Of a DNA stretch of 25,957 nt, positions 1 through 5,685 are shown in pieces. The position numbers and the translations under genes were made by a program. The DNA comes from an uncultured Oscillospiraceae bacterium (GTDB lineage Bacteria; Bacillota; Clostridia; Oscillospirales; Oscillospiraceae), in the NCBI GenBank assembly GCA_910578575.1, contig CAJTQP010000032.1, forward strand, positions 1 through 25,957, read 5' to 3'. The notes below the pieces were generated by a model. That model was given only the letters and a program-made list of their open reading frames with translations, searched no databases and was not told where the DNA came from. Positions within the stretch are counted from its first letter, which is position 1; each line of letters opens with the position of its first letter.

Positions 1-2048
1 AGGCTGGTGATCTCGGTGCCGGTGCAGGAGATCGGATTGCTAAAGTCCGAGCTGCTGGAATATTCCATGTCGGTGGTGGTGCCGCTGATCTTGCCGTCGG
101 CCAGGTTTGCGCCGGTGGGGGCCGAGGGGGTGAGACCGGTGGGGGCGGCGGGGCCGTCGGCTTTGGCGATGGACCAGGTGATGGTTTTGGGATCCGTTGT
201 GCCGTCGGACCACTGGTAGCCGCTTGACAGAGTGGCGGTGGCGTCATAGCTGCCAACCGCTGTGGCTGTGTGGTTGGTGAGGGTGTAGCCTTCGCCGGTG
301 GGGACACCGGTTTGTTGGCTGCCAGTCCATTTGAGGTTGCGGACGGCGGTGGGGATGGTGACAGTTTGGAGGGTCGGGTCTAGGTCGACCTTGTTTACGA
401 TCAGCTTGGTGGAAAGGGAAAGATCCTTTCCGGCTGCTGTATATTCTTTGGGGATAGCAATACTAATGTCATAGGTGCCAGCACCATCAGACGCGGGGGT
501 TATACACAGAGAACTATCTATCACTGTCATAGAAAGCTCACCTAGTAGAGTTGTATATGTGTAATAGCCACTTGTATCAGGGCCGCTTCGAGTAGCGATT
601 CGACCATTGACAGTAATTACTAAGGGGATAAAGTCTAGTGTAACATAGTTGCCGTTGGCTGCGATTGCTTCAAGATCAAGGTCAATTTCTGTTCCTGCGG
701 GTGTTGTAGGGTTGGCAGGGACATCAGAAGCAAAGGTAAAACTTTGCACAAGGTTTGTGGTATCGTCGCCACCTCCGCCTTCGGTAACTGTCCAAGCTCC
801 GGTAGAATCACGGGTAAGTTTCGCGTCGGGTTGGGTTGCGTAGGGGGCCAGTTGGAAGGAAGCGTTGGTAGACTGTGGGGCCTGAATATAGGTCTTGCCC
901 ATGGTGGGAACAGAGGACGATTGGGTTCCGTCATAGGTAAAGCCGCCGATGCCAACTTTTGTGGTTCCGGATACTGCGCCGGAGATGGTCAAGGTTTGGT
1001 TTTGGTCCAATATGAGGGAGCCGCCGCCGGTAAAGCTTCCGTCAATCGTGTTTATGTTGGCAAGGCCCAGGATTGCGCCGCTGTTGAGGGTTACATTTTG
1101 AAACGTACTCGTTGCAGCCGGGATCAACTTACCGCTAGCGACGGTCAGGGTGGCGATGTCTTTTAACAGGGGGGTGTCTTCGTTCCCGCTTCCCGTGTAG
1201 GTCACGTTGGTTGTGGCGGAACCTTCGCCGTGCACAGTCAAGGTTTTGTTCAAGGCGACGTTGACTGTTCCATTTACGCGATAGTCAGCGGGGTTTGCCT
1301 GTGTATACTTACTATTGTTGTCCTTTTGTTGTGCGCCGCAGGCATAAATCTGGCCGACATTGGAATTAACGCTGCTTTCGATTTGAATGGTAGCGGTGCC
1401 ATCAAATGTGTTTTCGGGGCCGTCTTCAGTACTTGTGTTGATATTCATGCTGCCCAGACACAGGTTTCCCGCATAGACATTGGCGGTTTGAGAACTTTTT
1501 CCTTGAAGATTGGTATTGCCCTTAACAATGATGGTTCCGGCAGTACCGCGATCGAGAAGGTCGGGGCTAAGGTCTTCTGTTCCGGAACTCCGGCCGGCAT
1601 ATCCTCCGCAGAACAGGTTGATCTCATTGGCACTATCTTGGCTGGTTACATTCTCTAAGGTCAAAGTATGGCCGTTGGCGAGGATGGCATTTCGGACAGC
1701 GTTGGGGAAATCAATGTCAATGTTACGAAAGATTACGTCTTTATTGAGGGCAATGCCTCCCGTCCTTAGGATTAGCCTGCCACCCTGGAATGTTAATTCT
1801 TTGTTGATAATCCAGGGAATATCAGAATTTGCATTGCTTCCATCTATTGTCACTGTAACATAAGAAGCATTTATTTGAATGATATCTCCATCTTTGGCAT
1901 TGTTTAACGCTGTGTTGAACTCCGCGTCGCTGGAGACGGTATGAGTCGTCCCCGTATCCACCGCCCCGGCGGTGACACCAGTGGACATCGTGGTGGCGGC
2001 CAGGCAAAAGGCCAGTAGGATCGCCGTCAATCTGGATGTTCGTTTCAT
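1..2048 (-). CDS. Secreted repeat-type surface protein/adhesin, N-terminal part (3' end outside window)
   Basis: The frame is open from an ATG at 2048 to the left edge, giving 682 visible residues; the C-terminus and any cell-wall anchor are outside the window. The first 30 residues are a signal peptide (MKRTSR, a hydrophobic core LTAILLAFCLAA, then a TAGA-VD cleavage area). Residues about 35-430 are rich in Asn, Thr, Gly, Ile and Val with repeated short strands (for example WIINKELTFQGG and TLTLENVT), as in right-handed beta-helix or pectate-lyase-like adhesive domains. A Gly/Asp linker (EGGGGDD) follows. After it come beta-sandwich modules of the MBG/YDG kind, ending in YQWSDGTTDPKTITWSI and then a PTGLTPSAPTG segment. 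GGAGGA lies 8 nt before the ATG. Codons in the beta-helix part look more AT-rich than in the neighbouring genes. I infer a cell-surface structural or adhesive role; the ligand is unknown. Confidence 0.8.
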   Translation of the reverse strand, partial: MKRTSRLTAILLAFCLAATTMSTGVTAGAVDTGTTHTVSSDAEFNTALNNAKDGDIIQINASYVTVTIDGSNANSDIPWIINKELTFQGGRLILRTGGIALNKDVIFRNIDIDFPNAVRNAILANGHTLTLENVTSQDSANEINLFCGGYAGRSSGTEDLSPDLLDRGTAGTIIVKGNTNLQGKSSQTANVYAGNLCLGSMNINTSTEDGPENTFDGTATIQIESSVNSNVGQIYACGAQQKDNNSKYTQANPADYRVNGTVNVALNKTLTVHGEGSATTNVTYTGSGNEDTPLLKDIATLTVASGKLIPAATSTFQNVTLNSGAILGLANINTIDGSFTGGGSLILDQNQTLTISGAVSGTTKVGIGGFTYDGTQSSSVPTMGKTYIQAPQSTNASFQLAPYATQPDAKLTRDSTGAWTVTEGGGGDDTTNLVQSFTFASDVPANPTTPAGTEIDLDLEAIAANGNYVTLDFIPLVITVNGRIATRSGPDTSGYYTYTTLLGELSMTVIDSSLCITPASDGAGTYDISIAIPKEYTAAGKDLSLSTKLIVNKVDLDPTLQTVTIPTAVRNLKWTGSQQTGVPTGEGYTLTNHTATAVGSYDATATLSSGYQWSDGTTDPKTITWSIAKADGPAAPTGLTPSAPTGANLADGKISGTTTDMEYSSSSDFSNPISCTGTEITS

Positions 2049-2085
2049 AAAAGTCGTCCTCCATAGAACTTGGTTTTGTTGGGCT

Positions 2086-2114
2086 ACTATAGCAGATTTT
2101 TCGACGTAAGACAA
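2086..2114 (-). promoter_or_regulatory. Sigma-A promoter of the surface protein gene
   Basis: On the minus strand TTGTCT (2114-2109) and TATAGT (2091-2086) are separated by exactly 17 bp. The gene's GGAGGA ribosome site (2062-2057) and ATG (2048) follow at normal distances. Confidence 0.65.
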
Positions 2115-2183
2115 GGGGGAAACTTAAAAACCATAGAAAAACAGTATGTTATGTTTCTCCTCTGGGACAACGCCCCCAGTGGG

Positions 2184-2543
2184 CTATCCGGGTAGGAAGG
2201 AGAACAGGTTCTGGAGCAGGGGGGCAAAGAGGCCCGCTAAGGGGAAGAGAATGCCCACGCCGCACAGCAGATTGGACCAGCGCCGGTCGTGGGTTTGCAT
2301 CGCGGGGACGTAGAACAGGCGGCGCTCCCGGAGCAGGCGGCGGCGCATGGCCATGCCGATGGCATAGAAAATCAGGGCGATGAAGGGGAAGGGCAGCTGG
2401 AAGATCCGCTCCTCCATGCCCTGGAGGGCCTGGTAGAGGATCACGCCCCCAAAGACCAGGCACAGCAGGGGCCAGGCAATGGCCCAGAACCGCCAGCGTT
2501 GCAGGGCCAGGTCCGGCTCCAGGGCGTCCTGGCGGCGGCCCAC
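2184..2543 (-). CDS. Small three-helix membrane protein of unknown function
   Basis: From a GTG at 2543 this gives about 119 residues with three hydrophobic segments: FWAIAWPLLCLVFGGVILY, LPFPFIALIFYAIGMAM and a C-terminal stretch ending LFAPLLQNLFSFLPG. A basic cluster (RRRLLRERR) follows the second helix, so that loop is probably cytoplasmic. The open frame extends upstream to 2867, but that part is antisense to the SCIFF gene and reads as a shadow. The true start is uncertain because no strong ribosome site precedes the GTG; an ATT/TTG-type start slightly upstream is possible. It lies 135 bp upstream of the surface protein gene on the same strand, but that gene has its own promoter. I do not recognise the family. 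Confidence 0.55.
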   Translation of the reverse strand: MGRRQDALEPDLALQRWRFWAIAWPLLCLVFGGVILYQALQGMEERIFQLPFPFIALIFYAIGMAMRRRLLRERRLFYVPAMQTHDRRWSNLLCGVGILFPLAGLFAPLLQNLFSFLPG

Positions 2544-2612
2544 GGCCTGGGGCTCAATATCCCCTGGGGAGATCGGGGGCCTTTCATTTGCCGAAAGGGG
2601 CCGCCCCGCCCA

Positions 2613-2641
2613 TTGACAAGCGGGGAAAAGTCCTTTATAAT
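2613..2641 (+). promoter_or_regulatory. Consensus sigma-A promoter of the SCIFF gene
   Basis: TTGACA (2613-2618) and TATAAT (2636-2641) are separated by 17 bp, a perfect consensus. It lies 38 bp before the scfA start codon, so the SCIFF peptide is probably strongly and constitutively transcribed. Confidence 0.85.
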
Positions 2642-2679
2642 GACTTGTACATTTTATGACCCGGAAAGGAGCTGCCCTC

Positions 2680-2826
2680 ATGAAGAGAATCCAGACCCTG
2701 GAGACCCGCGACCTGGCCAAGAGCCTGCGCACCGGCGGCTGCGGCGAATGCCAGACGTCCTGCCAGTCCGCTTGCAAGACCTCCTGCGGCCTTGCCAACC
2801 AGCAGTGCGAGAACGAAAACCGCTGA
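2680..2826 (+). CDS. scfA: SCIFF ranthipeptide precursor (six cysteines in forty-five residues)
   Basis: This 48-residue peptide has a leader (MKRIQTLETRDLAKSLRTGG) and a core with six cysteines at positions 21, 24, 28, 32, 36 and 43. The spacing and the CKTSC segment are those of the SCIFF family, which is nearly universal in Clostridia. AAAGGAG lies about 9 nt before the ATG. In known members the partner radical SAM enzyme links cysteine sulphur to a backbone-adjacent or side-chain carbon, often of Thr, to make a thioether-bridged ranthipeptide; signalling or quorum-sensing roles have been proposed. The maturase gene follows 67 bp downstream. I see no dedicated peptidase or exporter in the window, so export would rely on proteins encoded elsewhere. 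Confidence 0.93.
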   Translation: MKRIQTLETRDLAKSLRTGGCGECQTSCQSACKTSCGLANQQCENENR

Positions 2827-2828
2827 TG

Positions 2829-2864
2829 AAAGCCGCCGCTACTCTTTGGAGGGGCGGCGCTTTT
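2829..2864 (+). terminator. Hairpin with T-run between SCIFF and maturase genes (attenuator-like)
   Basis: GCCGCC (2832-2837) pairs with GGCGGC (2853-2858), followed by GC and TTTT. Flanking AAA and TTT can extend the stem past a two-base bulge. It starts 3 nt after the scfA stop. Its position suggests partial termination, leaving much peptide mRNA and less maturase mRNA, and it may protect the 3' end of the short transcript. Confidence 0.55.
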
Positions 2865-2893
2865 CATATATCAAGAGAAAGAGATCACAGCCT

Positions 2894-4270
2894 ATGATTC
2901 ATCAATATCAATTAAATGGGTACAATATCGTCCTGGACGTCTACAGCGGCGCGGTCCACCTGGTGGACGAGGTGGCTTATGACATGATCGCCGGGTATGA
3001 GACCACCCCGCGAGAACCCCTCATCCAGGCCCTTTTGGAGAAATACGGCCAGCGGGAGGACGTGGACGCGGGGGAGTTGCAGGCCTGTTGGGAGGACATC
3101 ACCGCGTTGAAGGACGCGGGCAAGCTGTTCTCCCAGGATTTGTGGAGGGACACGGAACAGCTGGCCTTTGACCGCAGCAAGCCAGTGCTGAAGGCCCTGT
3201 GTCTCCACGTGGCCCATAGCTGCAACCTGAACTGCCACTACTGCTTTGCCAGCCAGGGCAACTACCACGGGGAACGGGCCCTGATGTCCTTCGACGTGGG
3301 CAAGCAGGCCCTGGACTTCCTCATCGCCCACTCCGGAAACCGGGTGAATCTGGAGGTGGACTTCTTCGGCGGGGAACCGCTGATGAACTGGCAGGTGGTG
3401 AAGGACCTGGTGGCCTACGCCCGAACCCAGGAGGCCATCCACCACAAAAACTTCCGCTTCACCCTCACCACCAACGGCTTGCTGCTGGATGACGAGGTGA
3501 CGGAGTTCTGCAACCGGGAGATGCACAACGTGGTATTGAGCCTGGACGGGCGCCGGGAGGTCCACGACCGCTTAAGGAAAAACCTGGCGGGCCAGGGGAG
3601 CTATGACATCATCGTCCCCAAATTCCAGCGCTTTGTGGAGAAACGCCAGGGGAGCTATTATATCCGGGGCACCTTCACCCACGACAACCTGGACTTTTGC
3701 GAGGACATCCTCCACATGGCGGACCTTGGCTTTTCCGAGCTGAGCATGGAGCCGGTGGTCAGCGCCCCCGACGAGCCCTGGGCCCTTACGGAAGAGGACA
3801 AGCCCGTGCTCTTCCAGCAGTATGAACGGCTGGCAAAGGAGATGCTCCAGCGGGAGGCGGAGGGCCGGCCCATCACCTTCTATCACTATATGCTGGACTT
3901 GGAGGGGGGACCCTGCCTCCACAAGCGCATGTCCGGCTGCGGCTCTGGGACGGAGTATCTGGCCGTCACCCCCTGGGGGGAGCTGTTCCCCTGCCACCAG
4001 TTCGTCAATGACCCGGATTTCTCCATGGGGGACGTGTGGCAGGGCATCACCAAGCCGGAGTTGGGGGAGAAGTTCCACCGCTGCAACGTGGTGGCCAACC
4101 CCGACTGCCGGGACTGCTGGGCCCGTTTGTACTGCGCCGGGGGCTGCGCCGCCAACGCCTACCACGCCAGTGGGGACATCAACGGTACCTATCACTACGG
4201 CTGCGAGCTGTTCAAGAAACGGGTGGAGTGCGCCATCATGATGAAGGCGGCCCAGGCGCAACAGGATTGA
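2894..4270 (+). CDS. scfB: Radical SAM/SPASM thioether-forming SCIFF peptide maturase
   Basis: This 458-residue protein has the length expected for the family. The start MIHQYQLNGYNIVLDV is the typical family N-terminus, so I chose the ATG at 2894 over the upstream in-frame start; the ribosome site (GAGAAAGAGA) is weak. Residues 1-90 form the peptide-recognition region. The radical SAM cluster motif CNLNCHYC has cysteines 110, 114 and 117. FFGGEP and TTNG motifs of the AdoMet barrel follow. The C-terminal SPASM region holds the ligands for auxiliary 4Fe-4S clusters (GCGSG, FPCHQ, CRDC, YCAGGC, YGCELF). The enzyme makes the thioether crosslinks in the upstream SCIFF peptide. Weak translation and the preceding hairpin fit low enzyme versus high substrate levels. 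Confidence 0.93.
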   Translation: MIHQYQLNGYNIVLDVYSGAVHLVDEVAYDMIAGYETTPREPLIQALLEKYGQREDVDAGELQACWEDITALKDAGKLFSQDLWRDTEQLAFDRSKPVLKALCLHVAHSCNLNCHYCFASQGNYHGERALMSFDVGKQALDFLIAHSGNRVNLEVDFFGGEPLMNWQVVKDLVAYARTQEAIHHKNFRFTLTTNGLLLDDEVTEFCNREMHNVVLSLDGRREVHDRLRKNLAGQGSYDIIVPKFQRFVEKRQGSYYIRGTFTHDNLDFCEDILHMADLGFSELSMEPVVSAPDEPWALTEEDKPVLFQQYERLAKEMLQREAEGRPITFYHYMLDLEGGPCLHKRMSGCGSGTEYLAVTPWGELFPCHQFVNDPDFSMGDVWQGITKPELGEKFHRCNVVANPDCRDCWARLYCAGGCAANAYHASGDINGTYHYGCELFKKRVECAIMMKAAQAQQD

Positions 4271-4293
4271 CAAGGGGTGCCAATCGGCAGGCA

Positions 4294-4420
4294 GTTGGGG
4301 AATCGCTGGGAAACGTCAGATGATTGGGAAATCGCCAGGGACGGTAGGTGGTTGGAAGATCACCAGGGAACGGTAGGTGGTTGGAAGATCACCAGGGACG
4401 GTAGGCGGTTGATAAACCGC
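4294..4420 (+). repeat. Degenerate tandem repeat, 28-29 bp unit, about 4.4 copies
   Basis: Units run 4294-4322, 4323-4350, 4351-4379 and 4380-4407, plus a partial unit at 4408-4420. The core reads GTTGGAAGATCACCAGGGA followed by CGGTAGGTG. The last two full units are almost identical and the first is the most diverged. Units abut without spacers, and the array ends inside the palindromic element that follows. I see no convincing gene in 4271-4657. Confidence 0.75.
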
Positions 4421-4572
4421 GGGCCGGCGAGGGCGCCGGCCCCTACATCCGACGCAGACGCCCCCATGCCGGGTGGGTTCACATGGAAACGTTTTACCAC
4501 GTTCCTTGTGAACATACGTGTGGTGAGGACACCGGCGTGTCTTTGTAGGGGACGCCGCCCTCGGCGTCCCGC
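4419..4572. repeat. BIME-like intergenic element: two inverted 29-bp palindromic units around a spacer (copy 1)
   Basis: Unit A (4419-4447) begins GCGGGCCGGCGAGGGCG and ends CCCCTACA. Unit B (4544-4572) begins TGTAGGGG and, read on the other strand, follows the same pattern (GCGGG, CGAGGGCG, CCCCTACA) with compensating C/G changes that keep its internal stem. The 96-bp spacer carries a second inverted repeat, GTTCACA (4477-4483) and TGTGAAC (4507-4513). The same architecture recurs at 25805-25957. This is the organisation of paired REP sequences (BIMEs). Confidence 0.85.
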
Positions 4573-4590
4573 GATGCCTCGCCTACGTTA

Positions 4591-4610
4591 GGGCACGGGT
4601 GCCCTTTCTC
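4591..4610 (+). other. Short hairpin before the acidic-protein gene
   Basis: GGGCA (4591-4595) pairs with TGCCC (4600-4604), followed by TTTCTC. The stem and T-run are short, so terminator activity is doubtful. It lies just after the palindromic element. Confidence 0.3.
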
Positions 4611-4657
4611 AACGGCTAGGAATCCCTGATACGGAAACAAAAGGAGAACGATCAACC

Positions 4658-4858
4658 ATGGAACAAAAGAAAGTAACCTACAGCGGCAGCGACACCGAGG
4701 ACGTCACCCTCCAGCTGGAGGCCGGCAACGCCAAGCTGGCGGAAAAGGGCTGGCGGGAGTACCGGGTGGATATGCTCAGCTCCTCCACCGTGCGGGTAAC
4801 TTACGTGCGGGGAGAATTGGAGGAGGACGAGGAGCTGATCCTGGAGGAAGAACTATAG
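4658..4858 (+). CDS. Small acidic protein of unknown function
   Basis: This 66-residue protein is preceded by AAGGAG at 4641-4646, 11 nt before the ATG. It has no signal peptide or membrane segment. The central part (GWREYRVDMLSSSTVRVTYVRG) could form a short beta-alpha-beta unit. The C-terminus is strongly acidic (ELEEDEELILEEEL). It lies 15 bp upstream of the SanA-like gene and probably shares its transcript. I do not recognise the family. Reading frame, ribosome site and codon use are consistent with a real gene. Confidence 0.7.
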   Translation: MEQKKVTYSGSDTEDVTLQLEAGNAKLAEKGWREYRVDMLSSSTVRVTYVRGELEEDEELILEEEL

Positions 4859-4873
4859 AGAAAGGACGGACCT

Positions 4874-5527
4874 ATGCCCATCAAAGGAATTGGAGGGAAG
4901 ATCTTGCTGCTGCTTCTGGTGCTGGCGATCCTGGCCGGGCTGGTCCTGGGACTGAGCGCCTATCTGGTCACCCGCACCCAGGCCCGCTTCCTGGACCCAG
5001 ACGGGCCGTCACCGGAGGGCTTAGACTGCGTGCTGGTGCTGGGCTGCGGGGTGCGGCCCGACGGCAGCCCCTCGGATATGCTGGCCGACCGGATGGAACA
5101 GGGCATCGCCCTGTACCGGGCGGGCTGGGCAGATAAACTGCTGCTCTCCGGGGACAACGGCCAGGAGAACTACAACGAGGTGGGGGTCATGCGCAGCTAC
5201 GCCCTGGAGCGGGACGTGCCCGAAGAGGACATCGTGCTGGACCACGCGGGCTTTTGCACCTACGACAGCGTCTACCGGGCCAGGGACATCTTTGGGGCCA
5301 AACGCCTGGTGATCATCACCCAGGCCTACCACCTCCACCGGGCCCTGTACATAGCCCAGGCCCTGGACCTGGAGGCCTGGGGGGTGGGGGCGGACCTGCG
5401 GCCCTACCGGAACCAGACGGTGCGGGAGCTCCGAGAGGTGCTGGCCAGGGACAAGGACTTCTTCTGGACCCTGGCCCAGCCAGAGCCGAAATTCTTGGGG
5501 GAGAAGCTCCCCCTGCATCCAGACTGA
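4874..5527 (+). CDS. SanA/YdcF-like DUF218 membrane protein
   Basis: This 217-residue protein has one N-terminal membrane helix (residues about 9-31) followed by a DUF218 domain. Family motifs are visible: VLVLGCGVRPDGSPSDML near residue 53, then LLLSGDNG, YNEVGVMRSYAL, a CTYDSVYRAR segment and IITQAYHLHRALYIA. Family members such as SanA and YdcF are linked to envelope integrity and vancomycin sensitivity, but the substrate is not established; SanA-type proteins have one anchor helix, as here. The ribosome site is GAAAGGA about 8 nt upstream. A strong terminator follows directly, so this is the last gene of its transcript. Confidence 0.85.
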   Translation: MPIKGIGGKILLLLLVLAILAGLVLGLSAYLVTRTQARFLDPDGPSPEGLDCVLVLGCGVRPDGSPSDMLADRMEQGIALYRAGWADKLLLSGDNGQENYNEVGVMRSYALERDVPEEDIVLDHAGFCTYDSVYRARDIFGAKRLVIITQAYHLHRALYIAQALDLEAWGVGADLRPYRNQTVRELREVLARDKDFFWTLAQPEPKFLGEKLPLHPD

Positions 5528-5530
5528 ACA

Positions 5531-5565
5531 CCCCCCTGGGAACCCACCCAGGGGGTAGCTTTTTG
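5531..5565 (+). terminator. Rho-independent terminator after the SanA-like gene
   Basis: CCCCCTGGG (5532-5540) pairs perfectly with CCCAGGGGG (5547-5555), with a 6-nt loop. AGC and TTTTT follow. It separates the SanA-like gene from the copper operon promoter 5 bp downstream. Confidence 0.85.
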
Positions 5566-5569
5566 AGAC

Positions 5570-5598
5570 TTGACAATCCATTGCGGCGGGGCTATAAT
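5570..5598 (+). promoter_or_regulatory. Consensus sigma-A promoter of the copA operon
   Basis: TTGACA (5570-5575) and TATAAT (5593-5598) are separated by 17 bp. A perfect core promoter on a metal-export gene implies control by a repressor, which fits the palindromic sequences in the 87-bp leader. Confidence 0.85.
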
Positions 5599-5605
5599 GC
5601 AAATA

Positions 5606-5623
5606 GTTGAATATGCGCTCAAG
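5606..5623 (+). promoter_or_regulatory. Operator-like inverted repeat in the copA leader (ArsR/SmtB style)
   Basis: TTGA (5607-5610) and TCAA (5619-5622) flank ATATGCGC, immediately downstream of the -10 box at the likely transcription start. The layout resembles ArsR/SmtB-family metal-sensor sites (TGAA-n-TTCA types). Symmetry beyond the outer four bases is poor. No repressor gene is present in the window. Confidence 0.35.
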
Positions 5624-5647
5624 TGTTGAGAACGCCCGTTCCAACAC

Positions 5648-5659
5648 ATACTAGGGTAT
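5648..5659 (+). promoter_or_regulatory. Operator-like palindrome ATAC-TAGG-GTAT in the copA leader
   Basis: ATAC (5648-5651) and GTAT (5656-5659) form an inverted repeat around TAGG. CsoR sites in Firmicutes have the form ATACCC-n-GGGTAT, so this could be a compact or degenerate Cu(I)-responsive operator. It is too short to be sure. Confidence 0.3.
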
Positions 5660-5685
5660 CCCTTTGCCCTGGGAAGGAGGTTGCA

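Noticed and set aside
2544..2867. N-terminal extension of the small membrane protein
   Set aside because: The added residues are antisense to scfA and its promoter and show no protein-like pattern.
2792..2893. Upstream ATG for the SCIFF maturase
   Set aside because: It would start inside scfA and read through the hairpin; the family N-terminus MIHQY begins at 2894.
4294..4420. CRISPR array
   Set aside because: Repeat units are contiguous with no unique spacers, and no cas genes are present.
4277..4591. Plus-strand ORF of 104 codons
   Set aside because: It only reads through the tandem repeat and the palindromic element, is very Arg/Pro-rich, and has no ribosome site.
5623..5685. GTG start 21 codons upstream for copA
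   Set aside because: The added codons cover the leader with operator-like sequences; the ATG at 5686 has a perfect AAGGAGG and gives the standard HMA start.
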